Origin: Palsa-506 sp963709075
GTDB lineage: Bacteria; Actinomycetota; Actinomycetes; Streptosporangiales; Streptosporangiaceae
Assembly (NCBI GenBank): GCA_963709075.1
Contig: CAVPUY010000005.1
Span: 1-64,000 of the forward strand
DNA length: 64,000 bases
Direction of reading: 5' to 3'
How positions within the stretch are numbered: position 1 is the stretch's first letter; each line of letters begins with the position of its first letter. Shown here piece by piece: positions 54,571 through 63,321 of the stretch. The translations under genes and the position numbers were made by a program. The notes below the pieces were generated by a model that had not been told where the DNA came from, searched no databases, and saw nothing but the letters and a program-made list of their open reading frames with translations.

Positions 54571-54634
54571 GGCGCTGGGTGGCTGGATCGGCCGGAGGGA
54601 GCTGCGGCGGGCGGGTGCCCCTAGACTCGCCAGC

Positions 54635-55561
54635 GTGAGCAGCGAGCCGGCCGTCGACATCACCGGCCTGGTTAAGCACTACGGGCGGACGGCCGCGGTG
54701 GCCGGGCTGTCGCTGCGGGCGGGGCGGGCCCAGGTGACCGCGATCCTCGGGCCGAACGGGGCCGGCAAGACCACGACCATCGAGATCTGCGAGGGCTACC
54801 GGCGGCCGGACGCCGGAACCGTGCGGGTGCTCGGCCTCGATCCGGCCCGCGATGCCCGCGAGCTGCGGCCGAAGGTCGGCGTGATGCTGCAGTCCGGCGG
54901 CATCCCTACCTCGGCACGGGCCGGGGAGTACCTCCGGGTGATGGCCCGCTTCTACGCCCGCCCGGTTGATCCCGCCGTGCTGCTCGAACGACTCGGGCTG
55001 ACAGCAAGCGGGCACATCCCGTTTAAGCGAATGTCAGGCGGCCAGCAGCAACGGCTGTCCCTCGCCGCCGCCGTGATCGGCCGCCCGGAGCTGGTATTCC
55101 TCGATGAGCCCACGGCCGGGCTCGATCCGCAGGCGCGGCACGCCACCTGGGACCTGATCACCGGGCTGCGCGCGGCCGGCACCGCCGTCATCCTGACCAC
55201 GCACCACATGGAGGAGGCCGAGCGGCTGGCCGACCGGGTCGCCATCGTCGACCACGGCGCGCTGGTCGCCGAGGGCACGCCGGCCGAGCTCACCGGGTCG
55301 GCCGGCCAGCTCAGGTTCCGCGCCGAGCCAGGGCTTGACACCGACAACCTGCTGGCCGCGCTCCCGCCGGGCAGCGCCGCCAAGGAGTCCCCGGCCGGCC
55401 ACTACGTGGTCGAGGTGCATGACCGGGTGGACCCGCAGCTGCTCGCCGCGGTGACCGCCTGGTGCGCTGAGCGCGGCATCCTGGCGCAGAGCCTGCGGAT
55501 CGAGAGCCGCACGCTGGAAGACGTCTTCCTCGAGCTGACCGGACGGGAGCTGCGCTCGTGA
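54635..55561 (+). CDS. ABC exporter ATP-binding subunit
   Basis: Energises the adjacent ABC-2 permease. Walker A LGPNGAGKTTTIEICEGYRR, the Q-loop in VGVMLQSGGIPTSARAGEYL, signature RMSGGQQQRLSLAAA, Walker B LVFLDEPTAGLDPQ and switch His in VILTTHHMEEAERLADRVA are intact. A C-terminal domain ends TLEDVFLELTGRELRS, typical of DrrA-like subunits. GTG 54635 is used because the conserved fold begins there. The same subunit pair sits between suf genes and ctaA in Streptomyces-type genomes, so it may serve cytochrome or haem handling; that is inference. Confidence 0.94.
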   Translation: MSSEPAVDITGLVKHYGRTAAVAGLSLRAGRAQVTAILGPNGAGKTTTIEICEGYRRPDAGTVRVLGLDPARDARELRPKVGVMLQSGGIPTSARAGEYLRVMARFYARPVDPAVLLERLGLTASGHIPFKRMSGGQQQRLSLAAAVIGRPELVFLDEPTAGLDPQARHATWDLITGLRAAGTAVILTTHHMEEAERLADRVAIVDHGALVAEGTPAELTGSAGQLRFRAEPGLDTDNLLAALPPGSAAKESPAGHYVVEVHDRVDPQLLAAVTAWCAERGILAQSLRIESRTLEDVFLELTGRELRS

Positions 55562-56361
55562 CGAACACCGCGGCCGGACCGGCCACGACGGCGGGCTGGC
55601 CGGCCCCGGCGCCCGGCGCTGCCCCGATGCACAGGATGGTCCGGGCACAGGCCTCGCTCGAGTTCCGCACGCTGCTGCGCAACGGCGAGCAGCTGGTGCT
55701 CGTCCTGATCATCCCGGTGCTGCTGCTCGCCGCGTTCAGCCGGGCACCCCTGGTCAGCTACGGCCCGGGCAAGCGCATCGACTTCGTCACCCCCGGGATC
55801 CTGGCGCTCGCGATCATGTCGACCGCCTTCACCAGCCTGGCGATCGGCACCGGCTTCGAGCGCCGGTACGGCGTGCTCAAGCGGCTCGGCTCGACGCCGC
55901 TGCAACGCAGCGGCCTGATCGGGGCGAAGACGCTGACCGTGCTCGCCGTCGAGCTGCTGCAGGCGGTTGTCATCATCGCTGCCGGGCTGGCGCTCGGCTG
56001 GCGGCCGCACGTGGGCGGCGGTGCCGTTGCCTGGGTGCTGCTGCTCGCGCTCGCCGGGACCGCGGCATTCAGCGGGCTGGCCCTGCTGCTGGCGGGAACA
56101 CTGCGGGCGGAGGCGACGCTGGCCGCCGCGAACCTCGTCTACCTGGTGATGCTCGGCCTCGGCGGGGTGATCTTCCCGCTGACCAAATTCCCGGCGGGCG
56201 CACAGTCAGCGCTGCGGCTGCTGCCGGCCGGCGCGCTGTCCGACGGGCTGCGGTCCGTGTTGCAGGACGGCAGCGGGCTGCCGGTCCGCGACCTGCTGGT
56301 GCTGGCCGCCTGGGCGGCGGCCGGCATCGCGATCACGGCGCGGGTGTTCCGCTGGGAGTGA
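55558..56361 (+). CDS. ABC-2 type exporter permease
   Basis: Membrane partner of the preceding ATPase, overlapping its stop by four bases. A 267-residue protein with six hydrophobic segments: LVLVLIIPVLLLAAF, GILALAIMSTAFTSLAIG, VELLQAVVIIAAGLALGW, VAWVLLLALAGTAAFSGLAL, LVYLVMLGLGGVIFPLTKFP and LLVLAAWAAAGIAI. The FERRYGVLKRLGSTPLQRSG loop is the ABC-2 coupling signature. Confidence 0.93.
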   Translation: MTNTAAGPATTAGWPAPAPGAAPMHRMVRAQASLEFRTLLRNGEQLVLVLIIPVLLLAAFSRAPLVSYGPGKRIDFVTPGILALAIMSTAFTSLAIGTGFERRYGVLKRLGSTPLQRSGLIGAKTLTVLAVELLQAVVIIAAGLALGWRPHVGGGAVAWVLLLALAGTAAFSGLALLLAGTLRAEATLAAANLVYLVMLGLGGVIFPLTKFPAGAQSALRLLPAGALSDGLRSVLQDGSGLPVRDLLVLAAWAAAGIAITARVFRWE

Positions 56362-57346
56362 GGCCGCAGCCCGCGGACCCGGTCGCCGCCGGCCCGGGCT
56401 CCCGTGGTCCGGCGGGGCGCCGCGGCCTGCTCGGGCAGGTTCCGCCGTCCATGCTGGTCGGCACCGGGATCGTGTCAGTTCAGCTGGGCGCCGGCCTGGC
56501 CGGCGGCTCTTCACCGAGATCCCGGCCGCCGCCGTAACCGGGCTGCGGCTGTGGACCTCCGCCGTGATCATGGCAGCCATCGGCGGCCGCGGACTGGCGC
56601 GGACGCTGCGTGACCTGGCCCGGCACCGCCGGTGGCAGGATGCCGCGGTCGCGGTGGCCTTTGGCGTCACCCTCGGCATCATGAACTTCTCGATCTACCA
56701 GTCGTTCGCCCGGATTCCGCTGGGCATCGCCGTGACCATCGAGTTCCTCGGGCCGCTGGCCGTCGCCGTGGTGTCGTCCCGGCGCGTGCTCGACCTGCTC
56801 TGGGTTGGCCTGGCGGGCCTCGGCGTGGCGCTGCTCGCGCACGGCGGCACCAGCCTGGCCAGCGGCGCGGTGCCAGGATCACGCGGCGGGCCGGGGGCGG
56901 CCATCGCCGGCGTCGCGTTCGCGCTGGTGGCAGCGGCCGGCTGGGCGGCGTACATCATGCTGAGCGCGGCTACCGGCCGGCGGCTCAGCGGATCGTCCGG
57001 GCTGGTTATCGCGATGCTCATCGCGGCGCTCGTGGTGACGCCGCCGGCGGTGGCGGCCGGGCATGCCGCGCTGCTGCGGCCAGGGGTGCTGGCCACCGGC
57101 GCGGCCATCGGCCTGCTGTCCTCGGTGATCCCGTACCGGTTCGAGCTCGAGGCGCTGCGGCGTATCCCGCCGCGCGTGTTCGGCATCTGGATGAGCCTGG
57201 AGCCCGCCGTGGCCGCGGTGATCGGCCTGGTGCTGCTCGGCGAGGCGCTGGCGGCCCGGGAGTGGGCCGCGGTCTGCCTGGTGACGGTGGCCAGCGCGGG
57301 CGCGGCGCGCGGCGCGGCCGGCGCAGCCCAGGCACCACAGGCCTGA
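56358..57346 (+). CDS. EamA/RhaT-family transporter, frameshifted
   Basis: Drug/metabolite-transporter protein with two EamA halves. The N-terminal part reads VPPSMLVGTGIVSVQLGAGL; a missing base at about 56500-56505 breaks the frame, after which LFTEIPAAAVTGLRLWTSAV, MNFSIYQSFARIPLGIAVTI and EFLGPLAVAV continue. The second half has MLSAATGRRL, LLSSVIPYRFELEALRRIPP and VFGIWMSLEPAVAAVIGLVL and LGEALAAREW, the RhtA-like EamA signature. GTG 56358 overlaps the ABC permease stop, so it is probably cotranscribed. Threonine/homoserine export (RhtA) is possible, not shown. Confidence 0.85.
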
Positions 57347-57384
57347 GCTGCCCGTGCCGCTGCGGGCCGAGTAGGCTCGGCGTC

Positions 57385-58425
57385 GTGCTCACCGACTCCG
57401 CCTCGGAACGAGCCGCGGCCAGCCCCTCGTTCCGCTTCTCGCGTGCATCGATCGCCCGTGCCCCGCGCACGCTCGCGGACTCCGTGCTGGCGCCTTCGGC
57501 GGCCTCGATGCGGCGGATCGCGCTGGCCGGCGTCATCGCGTCGGCCGGGATCATCCTGACCGGCGCCGCCGTCCGGCTGAGCCAGTCCGGTCTCGGCTGC
57601 CCGGACTGGCCTGCCTGCACCGCGCACAGCATCGTGGCCGGCGGGTCGACCGGCAGCACACTCGTGCACCGCTGGATCGAGTTCGGCAACCGGCTCGTCA
57701 CCGGTGCCATCCTGGTGATAGCGGTGATCGTGGCGATAGCAGGCTGGCGGTTCCGGCCGGGCGGCAGCGACCGCCGCCGGACGGATGTCGTCATGCTCTC
57801 GCTGGCCCAGCCGGCCGGCGTCGTCGCGCAGGCGGTGCTCGGCGGCGTCGTGGTGCTCACCAAGCTCGACCCGGTCTGGGTCTCCGTGCATTTCATGCTG
57901 TCCGTGTCGCTGGTCGCGGTCGCCGTGGCGCTGCACGTCAAGGTGACGGAGGGCACCGCGCCCGCGCGGCCGGCCTGGCCGGAGCTGCGGGTGCTTGCTG
58001 CCGCCCTGGTCGCGGTGGCGGCCGTGATGCTGGCCGCAGGAACCGTGGTCACCGGCACCGGGCCGCTGGCGGGCGCCCGCTCCGTTGCCCGCTACCACCT
58101 GCCGCTCACCGGCGTCACCCAGCTGCACGCGGACATCGGCTGGCTGCTCACCGGCCTGGTGCTCGCGCTGGTGATCGGCCTGCGATTCGGCGGCGCGCCG
58201 CAGCGGGCGAACCGGCTCGGCTTGGCGCTGCTCGGCCTGATCCTGGTGCAGGGATCAGTCGGCTACACCCAGTACTTCAACGGGCTGCCCGCTGGCCTGG
58301 TCTGGGTGCACGTCACCGGCGCGATACTGATCTGGATCACTGCGCTTCGCCTGTTGTTCGCCTTGCGGGACAGGGGCCCGCTGACGCAGGCAGCCGGGGC
58401 GGTTAAGGCAACCGCAGCGGGATAA
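57385..58425 (+). CDS. ctaA: Haem A synthase, CtaA/COX15 type
   Basis: Oxidises haem O to haem A for aa3-type cytochrome oxidase. About eight membrane helices in 346 residues. Diagnostic features are VRLSQSGLGCPDWPAC with the paired cysteines of the extracellular loop, LVHRWIEFGNRLVTGAILVI with haem-ligand histidines, SVHFMLSVSLVAVAVALHVK, TQLHADIGWLLTGLVLALV and WVHVTGAILIWITALRLLFA. GTG 57385 is used; the longer frame upstream runs through the EamA gene. Next to transketolase, as in other actinobacteria, although no ctaB lies between them here. Confidence 0.93.
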   Translation: MLTDSASERAAASPSFRFSRASIARAPRTLADSVLAPSAASMRRIALAGVIASAGIILTGAAVRLSQSGLGCPDWPACTAHSIVAGGSTGSTLVHRWIEFGNRLVTGAILVIAVIVAIAGWRFRPGGSDRRRTDVVMLSLAQPAGVVAQAVLGGVVVLTKLDPVWVSVHFMLSVSLVAVAVALHVKVTEGTAPARPAWPELRVLAAALVAVAAVMLAAGTVVTGTGPLAGARSVARYHLPLTGVTQLHADIGWLLTGLVLALVIGLRFGGAPQRANRLGLALLGLILVQGSVGYTQYFNGLPAGLVWVHVTGAILIWITALRLLFALRDRGPLTQAAGAVKATAAG

Positions 58426-58472
58426 GGTCAATGCCGTGATTGCGTTCCGCCCGGAGGGAGCCTGAAGTCACG

Positions 58473-60593
58473 GTGAGCACACAGCCTGCTAACTCGCTCG
58501 AATGGTCCGGTACCGACGCCCGGGCAGTGGACATGATCCGCGTTCTCGCGATGGACGCCGTGGAAAAGGCTGGCTCGGGCCATCCTGGCACCGCGATGAG
58601 CCTGGCTCCGGCGGCCTACCTCCTCTTCCAGCACGTGCTGCGGCACGACCCGGCCGACCCCGGCTGGCTGGGCCGGGACCGGTTCGTGCTGTCCTGCGGC
58701 CACTCCAGCCTGACCCTCTACATCCAGCTCTACCTGTCCGGCTACGGGCTGACCCTGGATGACCTGAAGCACTACCGGGTCTGGGGCAGCCGCACCCCCG
58801 GCCATCCCGAGCACGGCCTGACTCCGGGCGTAGAGACCACCACCGGCCCGCTCGGCCAGGGCCTCGCGAACGCGGTCGGCATGGCGATGGCGGCACGGCG
58901 CGAACGCGGCCTGCTCGACCCGGACGCCGCGCCGGGCAGCAGCCCGTTCGACCATCACATCTATGCCTTCGCCTCGGACGGCGACATCGAGGAGGGCATC
59001 AGCCACGAGGCGTCCTCGCTGGCCGGCCATCAGCAGCTCGGCAACCTGACCCTGCTCTATGACGACAACAGCATCTCGATCGAGGACGACACGGCGATCG
59101 CGAAGTCCGAGGACGTGTGCGCCAGGTACGAGGCCTACGGCTGGCACGTGCAGCGGGTGAACTGGCGCGCGCCCGGCGGCTACCACGAGGACGTCGCCGC
59201 GCTCTACGCGGCGTTCACCGCCGCCCGGGACCACACAGACGCGCCGTCGCTGATCTCCCTGCGCACGATCATCGGCTGGCCGGCGCCGAACAAGCAGAAC
59301 ACCGGCGCCGCGCACGGCTCGGCTCTCGGCGCGGCCGAGGTGGCGGCGACCAAGCGGATACTCGGCTTCGACCCCGATGTCTCGTTCCCCGCCGAGGACG
59401 AGGTGCTCGCCCACGCCCGGAAGGTGGCCGACCGCGGCAAGCGGTCAAGGGCAGCCTGGGAGGACACGTTCGCCGCCTGGTCGGCGGCTCAGCCAGCGCG
59501 CAGCAAGCTGCTCGCCCGGCTCGCCGCCCGGCAGCTGCCGGCTGGCTGGAAGGACGCGCTTCCGGTCTTTGCGCCGACCGAGAAGGGCATCGCGACCAGG
59601 AAGGCATCCGGGAAGATTCTGGACGAGCTTGCCGGGGTGCTGCCGGAGCTCTGGGGCGGGTCGGCCGACCTGGCAGGCAGCAACGACACCACGATGGAGG
59701 GCGAGCCGTCTTTCATCCCGGAGGTCCACCAGACTCGGCTGTTCCCCGGGAACCGCTACGGGCGGACGCTGCACTTCGGCATCCGCGAGCACTCCATGGG
59801 CGCGATCTGCAACGGCATCACGCTGCACGGCCTCACCAGGCCCTACGGCGGCACCTTCCTGGTGTTCAGCGATTACATGCGGCCGTCAGTGCGGCTGGCG
59901 GCGCTGATGGGGCTGCCGGTGACGTTCGTCTGGACGCATGACTCGATCGGCCTCGGCGAGGACGGCCCGACCCATCAGCCGGTCGAGCAGCTGTGGGCAC
60001 TGCGCGCCATCCCGGGCCTCGACGTCGTCCGCCCGGCCGACGCGAACGAGACCGCGGTCGCCTGGCGGACCATACTCGAGCGGACGGATCATCCGGCGGG
60101 ACTGTGCCTGACCAGGCAGAACGTCCCGGTCTTCGACCGCTCCGAGGCTGCCGGGCTGGCCAGCGCCGAGGGCACCGCGAGCGGCGGCTACATCCTGGCC
60201 GAAGCGGCAGGCGGCGCGCCCGAGGTGATCCTGATCGCCACCGGCAGCGAGGTGCAGATCGCGATGGCCGCCCGGGAGCTGCTGCAGGCCGCCGGGACTG
60301 CCGCCCGGGTGGTGTCGATGCCGTGCCTGGAGTGGTTCACCGAGCAGGATGCGTCCTACCAGGAGCGGGTGCTGCCAGCCAGGATCCGGGCGCGGGTCTG
60401 CGTCGAGGCCGGCATTGCCCTCGGCTGGCGCGCGCTGGCCGGGGACGCGGGCGAGTGCGTCAGCCTGGAGCACTTCGGCGCCTCGGCCGCCTACCAGACC
60501 CTGTACTCAGAATTCGGCCTCACGGCCGAGCGGGTGGCCGCGGCCGCCCGGTCCAGCCTGGCCAGGCTGAGTGCCGCGGCCACCAGCGAATGA
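58473..60593 (+). CDS. tkt: Transketolase
   Basis: ThDP enzyme of the pentose phosphate and Calvin cycles. About 706 residues, intact. VEKAGSGHPGTAMSLAPAAY and GPLGQGLANAVGMAMAARRE are followed by the ThDP motif FASDGDIEEGISHEASSLAG (GDG-like) and NLTLLYDDNSISIEDDTAIA. The pyrimidine domain has FGIREHSMGAICNGI and GLGEDGPTHQPVEQLWALRA, and DVVRPADANETAVAW. GTG 58473 is the likely start. It heads the tkt-tal-zwf-opcA operon and could also supply regeneration of the RuBisCO substrate. Confidence 0.96.
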   Translation: MSTQPANSLEWSGTDARAVDMIRVLAMDAVEKAGSGHPGTAMSLAPAAYLLFQHVLRHDPADPGWLGRDRFVLSCGHSSLTLYIQLYLSGYGLTLDDLKHYRVWGSRTPGHPEHGLTPGVETTTGPLGQGLANAVGMAMAARRERGLLDPDAAPGSSPFDHHIYAFASDGDIEEGISHEASSLAGHQQLGNLTLLYDDNSISIEDDTAIAKSEDVCARYEAYGWHVQRVNWRAPGGYHEDVAALYAAFTAARDHTDAPSLISLRTIIGWPAPNKQNTGAAHGSALGAAEVAATKRILGFDPDVSFPAEDEVLAHARKVADRGKRSRAAWEDTFAAWSAAQPARSKLLARLAARQLPAGWKDALPVFAPTEKGIATRKASGKILDELAGVLPELWGGSADLAGSNDTTMEGEPSFIPEVHQTRLFPGNRYGRTLHFGIREHSMGAICNGITLHGLTRPYGGTFLVFSDYMRPSVRLAALMGLPVTFVWTHDSIGLGEDGPTHQPVEQLWALRAIPGLDVVRPADANETAVAWRTILERTDHPAGLCLTRQNVPVFDRSEAAGLASAEGTASGGYILAEAAGGAPEVILIATGSEVQIAMAARELLQAAGTAARVVSMPCLEWFTEQDASYQERVLPARIRARVCVEAGIALGWRALAGDAGECVSLEHFGASAAYQTLYSEFGLTAERVAAAARSSLARLSAAATSE

Positions 60594-60612
60594 ACTCGAG
60601 GAGCAAGAGGCC

Positions 60613-61728
60613 ATGACTACCCAGCCCGATGACCACCTTGGGCAGCTCACCGCCGCCGGGGTCGCCGTATGGCTCGACGACATCAGCCGGGAACGGCTGG
60701 CCACGGGCAATCTCGCGACGCTAGCGCGGGACATGCACGTGACCGGCGTGACATCGAACCCGACGATCTTCGCGCACGCCCTGTCGTCCGGCGACGCCTA
60801 CCAGGATCAGGTGGCTGACCTGGCCGTGCGCGGCGTGACCGTGGACGAGGCGGCGCGCGCGATCACGACGTACGACATCCGGTGGGCCTGCGACGTGCTG
60901 CGGCCCGCCTACGACGCGACCGGCGGGGTCGACGGCCGGGTCTCCATCGAGGTCGACCCGCGGATCGCCAGGGAGACCGCGAAGACCATAGCCGAGGCCC
61001 GCGCGCTCTGGTGGCAGGTCGACCGGCCGAACCTGTTCATCAAGATCCCGGCCACCGTCGAAGGGCTGCCCGCCATCACCAGGTGCCTGTCCGAGGGGAT
61101 CAGCGTGAACGTGACGCTGATTTTCTCCCTGGAGCGCTACGGCCAGGTCATCGATGCCTTCATGGCCGGCCTTGAGCAGGCCGACGGCCATGACATCGCC
61201 GCGATCGGCTCGGTGGCCTCGTTCTTCGTCAGCCGGATGGACACCGAGGTCGACCGCAGGCTCGGCAAGATCGGCACCCCGGCCGCCGACGCGCTGCGCG
61301 GCAAGGCCGCCATCGCCAACGCGCGGCTCGCCTATCAGCTATACGAGCAGAAGTTCGCCGGCTCCCGCTGGTCGGCGCTGCGCGAGCGCGGCGCCCGCCC
61401 GCAGCGCCCGCTGTGGGCGTCTACCAGCACCAAGGACCCGGCCTACCGGGACACCATGTATGTCGAGGAACTGGTCGCCCCCGGGACGGTGAACACCATG
61501 CCTGAGGCCACCCTGCACGCCACCGCCGCGCACGCCGAGCTGCGCGGCGACACCATCCACGGCACCTATGACGAAGCCCGGCAGGTCATCGACGACCTGG
61601 CGGCGCTGGGCATCGGCTACGACGATGTGGTCGGCGTGCTTGAGGAGGAGGGCGTGCAGAAGTTCGCCGCGTCCTGGCACGAGCTGCTCGGCACGATCGA
61701 GACCGAGATGGCAGCGGCAGGCAGCTGA
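60613..61728 (+). CDS. tal: Transaldolase
   Basis: Transfers a three-carbon ketol unit between sugar phosphates. The 371 residues match the actinobacterial type. Seen are VWLDDISRERLATGNLATLA, VTGVTSNPTIFAHAL, IRWACDVLRPAYDATGGVDG, the Schiff-base lysine in RPNLFIKIPATVEGLPAITR, SVNVTLIFSLERYGQVIDAF and SVASFFVSRMDTEVDRRL. The ATG at 60613 has GAGG nine bases upstream and lies 19 bases after the tkt stop. Confidence 0.96.
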   Translation: MTTQPDDHLGQLTAAGVAVWLDDISRERLATGNLATLARDMHVTGVTSNPTIFAHALSSGDAYQDQVADLAVRGVTVDEAARAITTYDIRWACDVLRPAYDATGGVDGRVSIEVDPRIARETAKTIAEARALWWQVDRPNLFIKIPATVEGLPAITRCLSEGISVNVTLIFSLERYGQVIDAFMAGLEQADGHDIAAIGSVASFFVSRMDTEVDRRLGKIGTPAADALRGKAAIANARLAYQLYEQKFAGSRWSALRERGARPQRPLWASTSTKDPAYRDTMYVEELVAPGTVNTMPEATLHATAAHAELRGDTIHGTYDEARQVIDDLAALGIGYDDVVGVLEEEGVQKFAASWHELLGTIETEMAAAGS

Positions 61729-61755
61729 TGACCGGCAGGCACTCCGGGAGACCAG

Positions 61756-63291
61756 ATGATCATTAATCCGCTCCGGGACACGCGCGACCGCCGGATCCCG
61801 CGGGTGGCCGGCCCCTGCGTGCTCGTCATGTTCGGCGTCACCGGCGACCTGGCCAGCAAGAAACTGCTGCCAGCGGTCTACGACCTGGCCAACCGGGGCC
61901 TGCTGCCGCCGGGCTTCTCGCTGGTCGGCTTCGCCCGCCGGGACTGGGAGGACGAGGACTTCGCCCAGGTCGCCTACGAGGCCGTGAAGCTGCACTCCCG
62001 CACCCCGTTCCGCGACGCGGTCTGGCAGCAGCTGCTCGAAGGCGTCAGGTTCGTGTCCGGCGAGTTCGCCGACGACGCCGCGTTCGACGAGCTGGCGAAA
62101 ACCGTCAACGACCTCGACGCTCAGCGGGGCACCGGCGGCAACTGCGCGTTCTACCTCTCCGTCCCGCCGAAGGCCTTCCCGCTCGTCATCCAGCAGCTCA
62201 AGCGGTCCGGGCTGGCGGAGCCCGGCGGCTCGGCGACCGGGCCGCGGCCGTGGCGGCGGGTGGTGATCGAGAAGCCGTTCGGCCATGACCTGAAGAGCGC
62301 GCGCGAGCTGCACGCCACGCTTGATGCGGTCTTCCCCGCGCAGTCGGTGTTCCGCATCGACCACTACCTCGGCAAGGAAACCGTTCAGAACATCCTGGCC
62401 CTGCGCTTCGCGAACACCCTGTACGAGCCGATCTGGAACCGCGGCTACGTGGATCACGTGCAGATCACCATGGCCGAGGACATCGGCATCGGCGGCCGGG
62501 CCGGCTACTACGACGGCATCGGCGCGGCGCGCGACGTCATCCAGAATCACCTGCTGCAGCTGCTGGCGCTGACCACGATGGAGGAGCCGGTCTCCTTCGA
62601 CGCCGACTCGCTGCGGGCCGAGAAGGAGAAGGTGCTCTCGGCCGTGACGCTGCCGCCGGACCTGGCCGCCGGCACCGGGCGCGGCCAGTACGCGGCGGGC
62701 TGGCAGGGCGGCGTGCTGGTGCCCGGTTACCTGGAGGAGCCAGGCATCCCGGCGGACTCGCATACGGACACCTACGCCGCCGTGGAACTCGGCGTGGACA
62801 CCAGGCGGTGGGCGGGGGTGCCGTTCTTCCTCCGCACCGGCAAGCGGCTGCCAAGCCGGATGACGGAGATCGCGCTGATGTTCCAGCGGGCGCCGCACCT
62901 TCCGTTCACGGCCACAGACACCGAGGAACTCGGCCAGAATGCGCTGGTCATCCGGGTTCAGCCGGATGAAGGGGTGACCATCAGGTTCGGCTCGAAGGTG
63001 CCAGGATCGGCCATGGAAGTCCGGGACGTGAACATGGACTTCGCTTACGGCGGTGCGTTCACCGAGTCGAGCCCGGAGGCATACGAGCGGCTGCTGCTCG
63101 ACGTGCTGATCGGCGACCCGCCGCTGTTCCCGCGGCAGGAGGAAGTAGAGCTGTCCTGGCAGATCCTGGATCCGATCGAGGAATTCTGGGCATCGGCCGG
63201 CCAGCCCGAGCAGTATCCGGCGGGCTCGCACGGCCCGGCCTCGGCTGACGCCCTGATCGCCCGCGGCGGACGCGCCTGGCGCCGGCTCTGA
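61756..63291 (+). CDS. zwf: Glucose-6-phosphate 1-dehydrogenase
   Basis: First step of the oxidative pentose phosphate pathway, making NADPH. The 511 residues are normal. The N-terminal coenzyme site reads VMFGVTGDLASKKLLPAVYD, the substrate-lysine region RVVIEKPFGHDLKSARELHA, the active-site signature FRIDHYLGKETVQNILALRF and AEDIGIGGRAGYYDGIGAAR. The C-terminal half has VPFFLRTGKRLP and IRVQPDEGVTIRFGSKVPG. ATG 61756 lies 27 bases after the transaldolase stop, in the operon tkt-tal-zwf-opcA. Confidence 0.97.
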   Translation: MIINPLRDTRDRRIPRVAGPCVLVMFGVTGDLASKKLLPAVYDLANRGLLPPGFSLVGFARRDWEDEDFAQVAYEAVKLHSRTPFRDAVWQQLLEGVRFVSGEFADDAAFDELAKTVNDLDAQRGTGGNCAFYLSVPPKAFPLVIQQLKRSGLAEPGGSATGPRPWRRVVIEKPFGHDLKSARELHATLDAVFPAQSVFRIDHYLGKETVQNILALRFANTLYEPIWNRGYVDHVQITMAEDIGIGGRAGYYDGIGAARDVIQNHLLQLLALTTMEEPVSFDADSLRAEKEKVLSAVTLPPDLAAGTGRGQYAAGWQGGVLVPGYLEEPGIPADSHTDTYAAVELGVDTRRWAGVPFFLRTGKRLPSRMTEIALMFQRAPHLPFTATDTEELGQNALVIRVQPDEGVTIRFGSKVPGSAMEVRDVNMDFAYGGAFTESSPEAYERLLLDVLIGDPPLFPRQEEVELSWQILDPIEEFWASAGQPEQYPAGSHGPASADALIARGGRAWRRL

Positions 63292-63321
63292 CGGCCCGAT
63301 CCCAGCGAGAAGAGTGCAGCG

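Larger units (their letters stand above)
54308..54634. other. Intergenic stretch with palindrome copy and G-rich array
   Basis: After the AbiEi-like gene come a degenerate palindrome copy and a G-rich low-complexity array, each listed separately. No gene can be supported; the long + frame here is read-through into the ABC transporter gene. Confidence 0.5.

Noticed and set aside
20400..56505. Genuine pseudogenes or programmed frameshifting in the many split genes.
   Set aside because: The breaks hit essential genes such as sufB and sufD, lie largely in G/C runs, lack slippery-site or pseudoknot signals, and are absent from the other half of the contig.
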